Shown here in pieces: positions 1-10,648 of a stretch of DNA of 64,000 bases. Under the pieces are notes generated by a model, which worked only from the letters and a program-made list of their open reading frames with translations, made no database searches and was not told the DNA's origin. Position 1 is the stretch's first letter, and each line of letters opens with the position of its first letter. A program made the position numbers and the translations under genes. Source of the DNA: Microthyrium microscopicum (taxonomy: Eukaryota; Ascomycota; Dothideomycetes; Microthyriales; Microthyriaceae); assembly GCA_010405405.1 (NCBI GenBank), contig MU004231.1, positions 2,223,249 to 2,287,248 of the forward strand, given 5' to 3'.

Positions 1-19
1 TGCACCACCTTTACACATC

Positions 20-889
20 ATGCCACAGAAGCCTTATCATCCTATACTTGCAACACCTGCTCCGAACGATAGTTCGCCTACAGTCACGAATTTCTCGAGA
101 TCCACGTCTACCTCCTCTTCCTCGCATACACCACTCCATACTCCAGCATCCAGCCCAAGTCGTAATCGAACGATGTCTGCTCGTACTAGCACGCCTGAAA
201 CAGAACCAAAAAGAGTTCACACGGTCATCCGAATCGGTCGTGTGTTGGAAAAGATCTACAATAATGACTACGAACCCGAGTGTCTTTTCGTTGGACTGAT
301 CGTTGTTTCCTTCAACACTTGGTCTTGGTTTTTCTCTCTTCCTTCTACTGCTATTTTGGCTGGAGACCATCTCGCATTTCGAACACTTCTTTTTACGGCA
401 GTCACCATCGGAATTACAGTCGGCATGCTGGCATGTGTACCAGTGCTTGTAATAGTAAGTTATCTGATCATACGACGTAACCTCTCTGGCATTGACTCAA
501 GCAAGCGGTGCGAAGGGATCTTCGCATCGATCGCGAGATCTGCCATACCACTTCTTGTGGGGGCTTTTTGAAGCCCCATTGCATTTGACGATCTCATAAG
601 TATTCAATGTTTTCTCTGGAAATCTCGAGTCTCGTCTATTCAAGAAGTAGCATGGCAGGTTTCTTGAACGATGGTGTTATTCATCTCAAAGCTCGACTTC
701 TCCTGATACCACAGAGCCAGTCAACGTTGCTAACAGATACAGTTTGCCTGGTTTTGCATGCTATCGATTGGAGAGCTTGCCTCGGGTTGGGTCACAACAG
801 CCACCGAGGCTTCTTACAAGTATCTCTACGAACGACCTAGAATTAGGAAGTGCCAGAACTGTGGCTGCAAATGCGATAAATGCTCCTAG
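20..889 (+). CDS. Array gene 1: two-helix membrane protein with Cys-rich tail
   Basis: I do not recognise this family. The model is two exons, 20-454 and 743-889, giving about 193 aa. Exon 1 holds a Ser/Thr/Pro-rich head, an I..I..IYN.DY..E motif and two hydrophobic helices, ending CVPVLVI in phase 0 at a gtaagt donor. Exon 2 follows a perfect TGCTAAC branch point and an acceptor at 742. It encodes FAWFCMLSIGEL, a linker, and a tail ending CQNCGCKCDKCS. The intron (288 nt) is long beside those of its siblings (51-53 nt), so an inner exon cannot be excluded. The ATG at 173 (MSARTS) aligns with the start of gene 2 and may be the true start. It is the first of four tandem paralogues. A membrane protein with a cytosolic or lumenal metal-binding or acylated tail is only inference. 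Confidence 0.6.
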
Positions 890-1348
890 AGGTGGATGGT
901 GCCTATCGTCTCTGGCATGCGTTCCAGATAGAGCTGGAAATCTTCAAGACCCGAGATAGAGCATATAGAGTGTTCTTTTCTCTTGACCTTGGCATCGAAA
1001 CCTTTTCGGTACCCTATATATCAGCCTTTCATGGGCCTGAAGTTCATAATCTGGTACAGTGACGACCAACGCACACTCATATTCAAATACAATAGTCCCA
1101 TTAATATCACCCACCTTTCCTGTCTCTCACCATTTTCACCCATAATGCCACGGAATCCAAATTCCAACTTCTTACAAAGAGCTGTGGCCGACAGAGTATT
1201 CATAGCTCGAAAACTCGTCGAGCGACAAACACAATAGCATATACCGATCTCTAGAGATACAAGTTGCCAAATTAACCCGACACCTGCGACGCCTTCATCG
1301 TATACACCGCTTCACATCCCCGGATTCAGCCAAAGCCATATTTCAACG
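890..1348. other. Spacer between array genes 1 and 2
   Basis: No confident gene. Two stretches echo gene 1: the bases around 1145 (atgccacggaatcc) resemble the start region of gene 1, and 1285-1348 resembles the region just before the inner ATG at 173. This fits duplication of the whole gene with its leader. Confidence 0.4.
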
Positions 1349-1896
1349 ATGTCTACGCCAATGCCAAAGCCATCGAGCAACACTAGTCACACAACTACAA
1401 AAGTGCCCAAAGTGGCCAGCACCTGGGATCGAATTTGTACTACCACGAAAACTTTATATGACCATGATAAACATCCAGAGATACTGTTCTTGATCACTGT
1501 CTTATCCCTCTTTGTATACCGGTCTTATTTCTTCACACCCCACCCGTATCTTGCCGACAAATGTCTCGCTGATCGTATAGTCTTCTATGTGCTGGCAGTT
1601 ACATTCACAACATTAGGCATGGTATTCTGCGTGCCGGTGTTTCTAATCGTAAGTTTTGCCAGTTTTGCTCTACATAGATTGGACGTTGCTAAGGAGTGTA
1701 GATCAGCGGCCACTGCACGGTTTCGATAGTCAGGATTATACGGGAATGGATCAAGGCTGTATGGGAATGGATCAGGCCTGCACGAGAATGGATCGACCGT
1801 TTTGCCAAACGAGTGGCCGTAGAAGCTGAGGAAATCAGGAGGACCGATGGACTTCTCAAGGAAAAGGCACACTGCAATTGCTGCAAATTCTCCTGA
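1349..1896 (+). CDS. Array gene 2: two-helix membrane protein with Cys-rich tail
   Basis: Second tandem paralogue. Exons are 1349-1648 and 1702-1896, giving 164 aa. The intron is 53 nt, phase 0, gtaagt...GCTAAG...gtgtag. Exon 1 has a short polar head, the IYN-like motif as TLYDHD, and two hydrophobic helices ending CVPVFLI. Exon 2 opens ISGHCTVSIVRI, matching the C-T-x-S-I block of the siblings. It continues with Trp- and Arg-rich repeats (REWIK, WEWIR, REWID) that may form an amphipathic helix, and ends HCNCCKFS. The exon 2 frame stays open up to the cysteine cluster, which supports the splice model. Function unknown. Confidence 0.65.
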
Positions 1897-2374
1897 TAGG
1901 GTCTCTGATCGAGTCACTCGAGTAGACGGTGGAGTGTAGCTTGATGAATTTACTTTCATCAATCGGCTACAATATCTCTTTCACTTCAAAAGAAGACAAG
2001 CCTTGGCAGACTTCATTCGACAAACTGATAGTGACTGAACGCCCTCGATTGGAGTCCGAACCTTCTTCCTCTACAACGTGTGATGACAGATATCGCACTT
2101 GATGGGTATGCACAATTAGATGGCCCACTTACTTGATTCGTCTACCTTGGCATTCATATGGTCTGGGTACGCTACCTGTATGTAAGTCTTCCATGGACAG
2201 GCGCAAGTGATTTTGTCAACTCAAGGAGTTTGGTACAAATGTGTCGAGCATAATCTGTTTTCCTGCTTTGAGGTACTGTTCACTAATTAGCTTACCAGAC
2301 TTCCAGCCACTATTGGTACTTTCAAGGCAAAGCCTTATCTTGATTCTCGCAGTCGGTTCATTCAATCTTCGGAT
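1897..2374. other. Spacer between array genes 2 and 3
   Basis: I see no gene, RNA or clear repeat here. Confidence 0.4.
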
Positions 2375-2767
2375 ATGTTGCAACCGCGAGCATCAACCAG
2401 CAGCAAGATGACACAACCCAAGCGAATCCAAGCTTCTGAGCAGATTGGTCAAATCTTACATAATATCTACAATCATGACTACAGTCTAGAGATGACATTT
2501 ATAAGCCTAGTTATCTATCCCATCCCATACCGGTCTTTGCTTTACAAAACCACTCCCGGTTCTGGATATCATGTCGAGCCTCTTATCTGTCGGGCACTCC
2601 TGTTTCTCGCCAACGCCATCTTTACCACCATGATTGTATTCGCCATACCGCCAATAGTAGTGGTAGGTTTACTATTGTAGGATGTGGGCCTCGTCAACTA
2701 ACGATTTATGTAGACCAGCTGTGTTTGCACGGAGTCGATAGGAAAACTTGTTTTGGTTGGATCATGA
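2375..2767 (+). CDS. Array gene 3: two-helix membrane protein, tail truncated
   Basis: Third tandem paralogue. Exons are 2375-2662 and 2714-2767, giving about 113 aa. The start is 2375 or the Met codon at 2408. Exon 1 carries IGQILHNIYNHDY and two hydrophobic helices, ending in phase 0 at gtaggt. The 51-nt intron has an AACTAACG branch point. Exon 2 opens TSCVCTESIGKL like its siblings but stops after 17 codons. The next reading frame stays open to about 2867 and encodes a tail rich in Arg and Ala that resembles gene 2. This suggests loss of frame after the CTxSI block, or an extra intron. No cysteine cluster remains in either frame, so this copy may be a recent pseudogene. Confidence 0.55.
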
Positions 2768-3617
2768 CTGGCTGTTAAGGCCTCTTGGACATGTATGTAG
2801 GATAGACCGAAGAGCCAAAGCATTAGCTAGATTTGCTATGGAGGCTCACAGAGGTTATGACACCTAGATTCCTAGGCTGACAACACATGGTTACAACGAA
2901 TGATGTTTGCCATTCATTCTGCCAGTGCGTTGGTGAAATCAAAGACTCTTGAAACAAGGGAGGTTATATTGGCCCCTCCTTTCCAGCTATTTAGTCCTTG
3001 AATTCTAGATATTTGATACCTGAGGTATCTGAAGCCTTATTAAGACCTAAATGAGAATAGTTTTGCCTAAAGTTAGCTTAGTCTAACTTCGTGGTTAGTA
3101 GTTCCTACTGCTAAGTAAGATACTAACACCTCTATTGTTTACGACTACCGCTACCTCTTTCGTAACGACGTTAAGTAAACTACTCTTATCCGATAACTTA
3201 AGTCAAGTTTGCTTGCCTAATTTCTAAGTGTAAAGCATGAAGAGAACTACTAGAATATACAAATGAATAAGACGAAATAGATGAAAAACATATAATTGTT
3301 AGGATCTTAAGCCAACCTTAAAAGATAAAAAACTTACTTTCGCTATAAATACATTCTAACTGAACACTATTTCTATCGCCAGATTCCTGTTTAGGAATAG
3401 CTTAGCGTTTTTCGGTTTCGGACAATAATGGGGCCAAATATCTGGAATCTGGGGGCCAATTGTGATCTCCCTTGAAACAATAGTGCGAGCATAAGTTTCC
3501 GTGTGATTCTTATACTTTGCGCGTCCCTCTATACCGATTCCTTTTCCCAACCTCTAGACCACTCGTCAAAACTTCGTGAACGCAAATCTATGCACATTGC
3601 TGCCTTTATTCCAAGCC
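2768..3617. other. AT-rich spacer between array genes 3 and 4
   Basis: No gene seen. About 3000-3360 is clearly richer in A and T than the flanks, full of TAAG/CTTA and TACTA words, with no long open frame. It could be an old, RIP-worn repeat, but I see no end repeats or protein remnant that would name it. Confidence 0.35.
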
Positions 3618-4127
3618 ATGGACCATACTAAAGCCAAATCATCAAAATCTGATCCAGCTACAGCGATCATGCCAAGCAAGACCATCCACAAGATCGAAGA
3701 GACCATAGGAAAGGTTTATGAACATGAGAATTTCATCGAGATGGTATTCGTGTGGGCCGTCCTGGTTGCGATGCGATGCGGATACACATTTCTTATACCT
3801 CTTGCCGATCTTGCCAACTGGTGGAAGCTCATTATCCAGATATTTAAGTTTGCACTCTTCACAGTCATTCTTACCGGGCTAGGAATATTATTATTTCCTA
3901 CCCTATTCGTGGTGAGTTCGCCGGTCTAAACATTAGACAGACAGTATTGCTAAACCTTATAGACTTGCTATATTTGCACGGCTTCGATAGCAAAGATCAT
4001 GGTAGGATGGGTGCGTATATTATGCCCAGTAGACGTTACAATATTGGAAAAGAAATCCCGCTATGGAACTCGCAATTGCGACTGCGTCTGCGGGCGCCAT
4101 AAGACACTCGACGTGTCGACGAAATAA
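3618..4127 (+). CDS. Array gene 4: two-helix membrane protein with Cys-rich tail
   Basis: Fourth tandem paralogue. Exons are 3618-3911 and 3963-4127, giving 152 aa. The ATG at 3618 (MDHTKAKSS) is the first in frame. The 51-nt phase 0 intron runs gtgagt...TTGCTAAAC...tatag. Exon 1 has a short Lys/Ser-rich head, IEETIGKVYEHENFIEMVF, and two hydrophobic helices. Exon 2 opens TCYICTASIAKI and ends with a cysteine-rich stretch CDCVCGRH followed by about ten residues. Intron place and phase, the CTxSI block and the terminal cysteines match genes 1 and 2. Function and location unknown. A membrane anchor with an exposed Cys tail is inferred. Confidence 0.65.
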
Positions 4128-4286
4128 AGCGCGCCATAATCAGCCTCGCTGGCACCCAAATGCTACGTTACATTGTCGAATGGCTTACGTGATAAAGACC
4201 AGATTAAGTTCCTAGGCTTTCATGAAAGGGTACAGGAAATACTACAGCAATCGATAGGCTACATGTCAGTGTTAAATCGAGTTTCT

Positions 4287-5476
4287 TTATGCCGGAACCG
4301 GCAAGGCAGCCTGTAGCTTCTTAAATGCTTCAATATCCTCGAACAAGCCCTTGATGATCTCCTTCGTCTCCTTAGAGGCACTCACAACCATACCGCCATA
4401 CTTCTTGAATGACTCCTTGTCTGGCTTGTAGTGATACCACGCACTGTTCACAAATGTCGCCAAGTTCAAACCGGGGCGCTCGATCTTATGTAGCATGTCC
4501 ATGTACTTGACTTCAAGGTCAGTTGGATAGGCGCCAGTCTCCTTGGCGACGGGTCGCGGGCCAGTGGGAGCCTCGAACTTTCCGGTATAGAGTGGTGGGC
4601 CGGGTAGAGTCTAGAAACTGTCAGTGATGGTGGGCTCCGTTACGAGAAGTTTACTCACATATTTGCTGTTCTGCTCAGTGCCAGACTCATTACCATAGGT
4701 CATGAATGGCTGGAAAGTGAAGCCGGGATCAGTAGGCTTATAAGCACCTGGAAAGGTGACGCCTTCAGGTTGAGCATCACCAGAGCCGACGATATCGAGG
4801 TTGAAACAATAGGGGTACCACTGGATGCCAGCAAGAGCTCCCTTGTTCAAATTCTTCATATTACCATGAAGGGCGATGAGTTCAGTGCGGAGGATGTACG
4901 TTCCGGACTTAATATCGCTTGGGATTCTGACTTTGTAGCTGTCTCCGTTCTCAGAAGCCCACTCGTTAGCCCAGCGATCGATGGAGGCATCGAAGCCCTT
5001 TTCAAATATCTTGAAGAACTTGACTTGCTGGGGTGGTGTATCCGGTGTCGGTAATAAACCTAAGTATGTGATAATCGGACCTTGATGCATCCGAGTTATG
5101 GGAGTCCAGTAAAAAGTCACTTCGGCGCCGGCACGGGTTGGGGCCTTTAGTAGAGGAGGCTTTGCGTTTTCGCGGCCTCAGAATTTTAGCTTTTATCCGT
5201 AGAAGGTTTTCATACAACTCACAAGCGAGGTCTGGGTCAGTAAAGTTCTGAATTGGGTTGAAAGTTGTGAGGACAATGTCGTGTGACCATTCAATTCTTC
5301 GGACCGGCATCAAGAGATGGTCGATCCTAGAGTCAAATGGAGGATATCTGCGACTTTATTAGACGCATATCTCAATGTCAAGAACTCTCTTACGCTGTGC
5401 CATCCACAGTGATGGACTTGACGCCGCTATGGGCCAAAGCGGCGCCCACGAATAGCAAACTTGTCCAGATGGCCAT
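4287..5476 (-). CDS. AA9 lytic polysaccharide monooxygenase
   Basis: Secreted copper enzyme that oxidatively cleaves cellulose or related glucans. Four exons: 5476-5394, 5347-5223, 5176-4659, 4610-4287; 349 aa; introns 46-48 nt. Signal peptide is residues 1-15, with cleavage exposing His16, the first histidine-brace ligand. The second is about His100 in the HQGP motif. ELIALH (about 168-173) and QWYPYC (188-193) supply the conserved His, Gln and axial Tyr. Cys70 and Cys193 are probably disulfide-linked. The core ends at the typical LPGPPLYTG near residue 252. About 97 further residues follow: charged, probably helical, and not a CBM1. It sits between the four-gene array and ADE6, with no sign of shared regulation. 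Confidence 0.9.
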
Positions 5477-6493
5477 TTTTCTATCTCGAGTCTACTGAAG
5501 TACAACCTACTTTTTGGATGCATCTTCTAGCCGGGGACTCTTTCTAATAAGAGATGTGAATCGCGAAATGTAAGTGCTAGTATTGGGCCCAATTAATGTC
5601 AGTGATATCCCCAATTAATATAAACAACGACCTAGATCGTCAAGCAGTCTTTCGATTGGTCCACACACGTCGTGATAGACTCACTAAATAGATTTCTGGG
5701 CTGCTGGTAATGATCGGAGGCTAGTCAGGTACCAATAGGTAAATTGTGTATCTGACAGTTTATATCAATGTCGGCGTGAAAGGCGCCGACTCAATTTGAC
5801 CCCCTTGACATGATCTTGATCAAATCTCGTGGAGAATTACGATTTCATCGCCGGAGGTTACCAAGCCCTATGCGTTCAAAACTTGTATTCTAATCAGATC
5901 AACTCACTAGTTGCGAATTTTCTCTTGAACGGTCTATTTCTCTTAGAATAGTTCCTGATGCAAGTTCTTGTTGCGATCCTGGCAAGCTTCCATGAAGTGG
6001 TATGTCTATTACCATATGCTATGCTTTGCAAACAAGTGCTTTATTCGAAGCTAGAAGCGTGAGATTGCAGATGCTGCATTGAATCAAGATACGATGAGGC
6101 AATATAGCATCTCTTCTCATGTACTTGTAGTTTTGGTGGGAGCCATGGTTGTCGATCGACAATGAGAGCGCGCGATTTATGCTGTTATTCGATTCGGAGG
6201 CCAGAAATGATGAAGGAGGCATATTGATTCACAAATACACCCTTTCAAGAAGGCTTTCAATACTACTAGAAGTAACATGGTACCTGCTCATGTTTCTAGC
6301 CGATGTATGGAAGAGAATGTTTGGTGGTAGAGTCAACAACTAGAGTATACGATGCCCCTCATTTCATCATCCCATTGCCCCACTTCGAGTACACTCCCTG
6401 GTCCATACGAAAATTGTTCTGAGTTTTAGCTGCCATCTTCTCTCTTTTTGATCGTGACATATGCTTTGATATCTCCATGGAACTAAGTCTAAC
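5477..6493. other. Divergent intergenic region, AA9 gene / ADE6
   Basis: Holds the promoters of the AA9 gene (left) and ADE6 (right). A short open frame on + near 6178-6343 could encode a hydrophobic peptide. It has no recognisable homology or clear splice sites, so I do not call it a gene. Confidence 0.5.
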
Positions 6494-9400
6494 ATGACTT
6501 CTCCATCAGAACCGTACCTTGTTCTCCCTGGCTCTTATGCCTTCTCAGATTTCCGCCTCGCTCGCATCGCCAACGCGCTCGGCGCATCCTCAGTTCGCGC
6601 CCTATGGGTTCACTATGTCAACCCGACTGGTGCGATAACCAGCGATACGCTCAGTAAACTCGGGTTTCTACTCGAGTACGGGGAACAGCCGAACCAGCAA
6701 GACCGTCTCACACTTACACTGCTCGATGCCCTCAACCACTCCGCCGAACCAAAAGACGAGAACGTTAGTCTTTTTTACATCGTCCCAAGACCAGGCACAA
6801 TCTCACCATGGAGTTCCCAAGCAACGAGTATTGCTCACGTTTGTGGCTTGGGGGACTTGGTTGGCAGCATAGAACGTGGAATGGTTATTGCTGCCTCCTT
6901 GGACAAGCCGCTAGACGCCGATTCAATCCCCAATCCAGACACACTTTATGATCGAATGACGCAAACAATAAGTCGAACGGCGCCGAACCTTGACATACTC
7001 TTCGAAGAACATAAGCCAGCACCTGCCAAAACTATACCTCTGATTGGCGCCGCCAACCCAAAAGCTGTCCTCGAAGCTGCCAATAGTGAACTCGGACTCG
7101 CCCTCGACAATTCAGAAATCGAATATCTCCTGACTGCCTATACCGAACAGTTGAAGAGGAACCCGGTAGATGTCGAGCTTTTCATGTTTGCGCAGGTCAA
7201 TTCGGAGCACTGTCGTCATAAGCAATTCAATGCATCGTGGACAATTGATGGCTTGCGAAAGGCCTCGTCACTCTTCGATATGATTCGAAACACGCATAGA
7301 AGACATCCGCAACATGTTGTCTCGGCATACAGCGATAATGCCGCGGTGCTAAGTGGCGAAAATGCAAGTCATTGGGCGCCAAACTATGCCACTGGCGAGT
7401 GGAGCCTGACCAAGGAAGTAGTGCACTATCTGGCCAAGGTCGAAACACACAACCATCCTACAGCGGTATCGCCATATCCGGGAGCAGCAACTGGCTCAGG
7501 AGGAGAGATTCGGGACGAAGGGGCGGTAGGTCGAGGATCCCGGCCGAAAGCTGGATTATCTGGGTTTACAGTGTCGGATCTGTTGATACCCGAATTCAAA
7601 CAGCCATGGGAGATGAATGCAGGAAAGCCAGCTCATATTGCCAGCAGTCTAGACATTATGCTCGAGGCACCTATCGGGAGCGCCACATTCAACAACGAAT
7701 TTGGTCGGCCGTGTACGACTGGTTATTTCAGAACTCTGACGACAGAAGTGACGCTGGCTGACAAGAGCAAAGAAATAAAGGGTTACCATAAGCCCATTAT
7801 GATTGCTGGTGGAGTGGGAACTGTGAGGCCAGAGCATGCGCTCAAGACGAAAGGCTTAGTCAATCCGGGGGCTCAACTCATAGTGATCGGAGGCCCTGCC
7901 ATGCTCATCGGTCTAGGAGGTGGCGCAGCCTCAAGCGTCCAATCTGGAGAAGGATCTATTGACCTGGACTTTGCCAGTGTACAACGAGGGAACGCCGAAG
8001 TTCAGCGACGAGCGCAAGAAGTCATCAACACATGCACATCTTTAGGAGCCCAGAATCCGATATTGTTCATCCACGATGTCGGTGCTGGTGGATTATCCAA
8101 TGCTTTACCAGAACTCGTTCATGATTCAGACCTTGGTGCTAAGTTCGAGCTACGAGAAGTCGATAATGCTGACAAGGGAATGAGTCCTCTCCAAATCTGG
8201 TGCTGCGAAGCGCAAGAAAGATATGTAATGGCCGTTTCTGAAGACAAGCTTGAGCAATTCAAAAAGATATGCCGAAGAGAACGATGTGGCTATTCACTCG
8301 TAGGGACAGCTACAGGATCAAGCGAATCTGCAGATAACAGATTGATTCTAGTAGATCGAGACTCTCGGGACTTCCCGACTGTGATAGACCTCCCTATGTC
8401 GACGTTGTTTGGAAAGCCACCCCGGATGACGAGAATAGTGGACTCTAAGAAGCTGGCGCTACCACCATTTGACAGCAGTTTGACACAATATATCCCAAAA
8501 GCCGACTCGTCTGGCGTTCTCAGTGAGGCAGTCAATCGTGTTCTTGCTCTTCCAACCGTTGGATCCAAGTCTTTTCTCATCACGATTGGCGATAGAAGTG
8601 TAGGTGGTCTCACCACACGAGATCAAATGGTTGGGCCGTGGCAGGTACCTGTTGCAGATGTTTCTGTGACTGCGACTTCCCTGATGGAAGGCATCAAAAC
8701 TGGAGAGGCCATGGCAATGGGCGAGAAGCCAACCTTGGCACTAATATCACCGGCCGCATCCGCCAGGATGTCCGTCGTGGAGTCGCTCATGAACATAGCT
8801 GCAGCTCATCTGTCGGGACAACTAACAAAGATTCGGCTATCCGCAAACTGGATGGCGGCGAGTAGTCACCCTGGGGAAGGTGCCGCACTATACGAGGCTG
8901 TTGAAGCCATTGGAATGAAACTCTGTCCGGAGCTAGGCATCAGCATACCGGTTGGCAAAGACTCCATGTCCATGAAAATGAAATGGAAAGACCCAAAGAG
9001 CAAAGAGTCGAGAGAAGTTGTTTCACCACTATCACTGGTTATCACAGCATTCGCACCAGTGAGCAGAATAGATCGCACTTGGACACCTGCACTGCGTCGC
9101 CCCGAAGAGGTGGGCGAGTCTCTGTTGATGTTTGTAGATCTGGCAGAAGCAAGACGTCGGATGGGTGGCTCAGCTATTGCTCAAGTCTTCTCTCAAATCG
9201 GCGATGATTGCCCCGATGCAGATGATGCTCTGATTATCAAGGACTTCTTTGATGGATTAGAGCAGCTACATGAATCCGATGCAGTCCTAGCGTACCACGA
9301 CAGATCGGATGGCGGATTATTCACTACGCTTGCTGAAATGGCATTTGCTGGCAGATGCGGCATCGATATCATGTTAGACGCAATCTGTCCCAGCAGCAGC

Positions 9401-10648
9401 ACCAAAGACGTAATTGAGGGCCTCTTCAATGAGGAACTGGGCGCAGTCTTCCAAATACCGAAGAACAAGGAACGAGAATTCAAGAGCTGTTTCGCCACAT
9501 GCGGTCCGCCAATTGGAATGATCAAAAAGATTGGCGTGGTACTTCCTCGAACTCAGCAAACCATGACGTTCCGTGTCGGCCCCACAGTTGTTTATCAGAG
9601 TACGCGCGCAGTGCTTCAACAAAGATGGGCGTCCACCTCATATCATATGCAAAAGCTCCGCGATAATCCAGCTTGCGCTGAAGAGGAGTTTTACTCCTTA
9701 CTGGACAACAACGACCCCGGCCTTGCGTACAACCTCACCTACAAGCCTAAAGAAAATATACTTCCTCTAACATCCACAATCACATCCGTTTTCTCCTCAA
9801 AACCGTGCGTTGCTATTCTCCGCGAAGAAGGTGTCAATGGTCAATCTGAAATGGCCTTTGCCTTCCACTCAGCGGGCTTCTCTGCGATTGATGTCCACAT
9901 GACCGACATCCTCTCCGGTCGCGTCTCCCTATCCTCATTTATCGGTCTCGCTGCTTGTGGCGGCTTTTCCTACGCCGACGTTCTTGGTGCCGGTCAAGGG
10001 TGGGCCAAATCCGTTCTCCTCCATGATGATGCACGCAAAGACTTTGCCGATTTTTTCTCCCGCAAAGAAACTTTTGCACTAGGCGTCTGCAACGGCTGCC
10101 AATTCCTCAGCCGCCTCAAGAGTATCATCCCAGGCGCTGAGGGCTGGCCGACATTCGAGCGCAATGCCAGCGAGCAATACGAGGCGCGTGTCTGTATGGT
10201 CGAAGTCATGGATGGACCGACCGCTGCACAAACAGAGACAATCATCAACACGGCCCCAGGTCTGCAACCAAGCGTGTTTTTGCATGGCATGAACTCGTCT
10301 AGTTTGCCGATTGTCACCGCACACGGCGAAGGTCGCGCGAGCTTTTCGTCGGATCCTACGTCGACGCATACAGCACAAGCACTGCTGGATCAAGGGCTTG
10401 TGACGATGCGGTATGTGGACAACTATCGTCGGCCTACAGAGAAATATCCGTTCAATCCAAACGGTAGCCCAGCTGGTATCGCTGGCGTGCGCACACCAGA
10501 TGGGCGCGTATTGGCGATGATGCCTCATCCTGAGCGTATGGTGCTGCGTGAAGCGTCGAGTTGGCTGCCAGATGGCGTGCAGTCGGAATGGGGAGAGTTT
10601 GGAGCGTGGATGCGACTGTTTAGAAGTGCCAGGCGATGGGTCGGTTGA
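6494..10648 (+). CDS. ADE6: Phosphoribosylformylglycinamidine synthase (FGAM synthase)
   Basis: Catalyses the ATP- and glutamine-dependent amidation of FGAR to FGAM, the fourth step of de novo purine synthesis, in the cytosol. Single exon, 1384 aa, the usual size for the large eukaryotic single-chain form. An N-terminal PurS-like part is followed by the two AIR-synthase-like halves. EHCRHKQFN, KVETHNHPTA and GAATGSGGEIRDE lie in the first half, and SIPVGKDSMSMKMKW is typical of the second. The C-terminal class I glutamine amidotransferase has the nucleophile in GVCNGCQF (about Cys1199) and the His/Glu pair in MMPHPERM (about His1345 and Glu1347). The frame is open throughout with a good ATG. 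It converges with UBC7, 146 bp downstream. Confidence 0.97.
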   Translation: MTSPSEPYLVLPGSYAFSDFRLARIANALGASSVRALWVHYVNPTGAITSDTLSKLGFLLEYGEQPNQQDRLTLTLLDALNHSAEPKDENVSLFYIVPRPGTISPWSSQATSIAHVCGLGDLVGSIERGMVIAASLDKPLDADSIPNPDTLYDRMTQTISRTAPNLDILFEEHKPAPAKTIPLIGAANPKAVLEAANSELGLALDNSEIEYLLTAYTEQLKRNPVDVELFMFAQVNSEHCRHKQFNASWTIDGLRKASSLFDMIRNTHRRHPQHVVSAYSDNAAVLSGENASHWAPNYATGEWSLTKEVVHYLAKVETHNHPTAVSPYPGAATGSGGEIRDEGAVGRGSRPKAGLSGFTVSDLLIPEFKQPWEMNAGKPAHIASSLDIMLEAPIGSATFNNEFGRPCTTGYFRTLTTEVTLADKSKEIKGYHKPIMIAGGVGTVRPEHALKTKGLVNPGAQLIVIGGPAMLIGLGGGAASSVQSGEGSIDLDFASVQRGNAEVQRRAQEVINTCTSLGAQNPILFIHDVGAGGLSNALPELVHDSDLGAKFELREVDNADKGMSPLQIWCCEAQERYVMAVSEDKLEQFKKICRRERCGYSLVGTATGSSESADNRLILVDRDSRDFPTVIDLPMSTLFGKPPRMTRIVDSKKLALPPFDSSLTQYIPKADSSGVLSEAVNRVLALPTVGSKSFLITIGDRSVGGLTTRDQMVGPWQVPVADVSVTATSLMEGIKTGEAMAMGEKPTLALISPAASARMSVVESLMNIAAAHLSGQLTKIRLSANWMAASSHPGEGAALYEAVEAIGMKLCPELGISIPVGKDSMSMKMKWKDPKSKESREVVSPLSLVITAFAPVSRIDRTWTPALRRPEEVGESLLMFVDLAEARRRMGGSAIAQVFSQIGDDCPDADDALIIKDFFDGLEQLHESDAVLAYHDRSDGGLFTTLAEMAFAGRCGIDIMLDAICPSSSTKDVIEGLFNEELGAVFQIPKNKEREFKSCFATCGPPIGMIKKIGVVLPRTQQTMTFRVGPTVVYQSTRAVLQQRWASTSYHMQKLRDNPACAEEEFYSLLDNNDPGLAYNLTYKPKENILPLTSTITSVFSSKPCVAILREEGVNGQSEMAFAFHSAGFSAIDVHMTDILSGRVSLSSFIGLAACGGFSYADVLGAGQGWAKSVLLHDDARKDFADFFSRKETFALGVCNGCQFLSRLKSIIPGAEGWPTFERNASEQYEARVCMVEVMDGPTAAQTETIINTAPGLQPSVFLHGMNSSSLPIVTAHGEGRASFSSDPTSTHTAQALLDQGLVTMRYVDNYRRPTEKYPFNPNGSPAGIAGVRTPDGRVLAMMPHPERMVLREASSWLPDGVQSEWGEFGAWMRLFRSARRWVG

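Noticed and set aside
3000-3360. AT-rich island as a named transposon
   Set aside because: No end repeats, target duplication or protein remnant could be identified.
6178-6343. Short hydrophobic open frame between the AA9 gene and ADE6, thought of as a fifth array member
   Set aside because: It lacks the IYN motif, the intron donor and the CTxSI exon; only one helix is seen.
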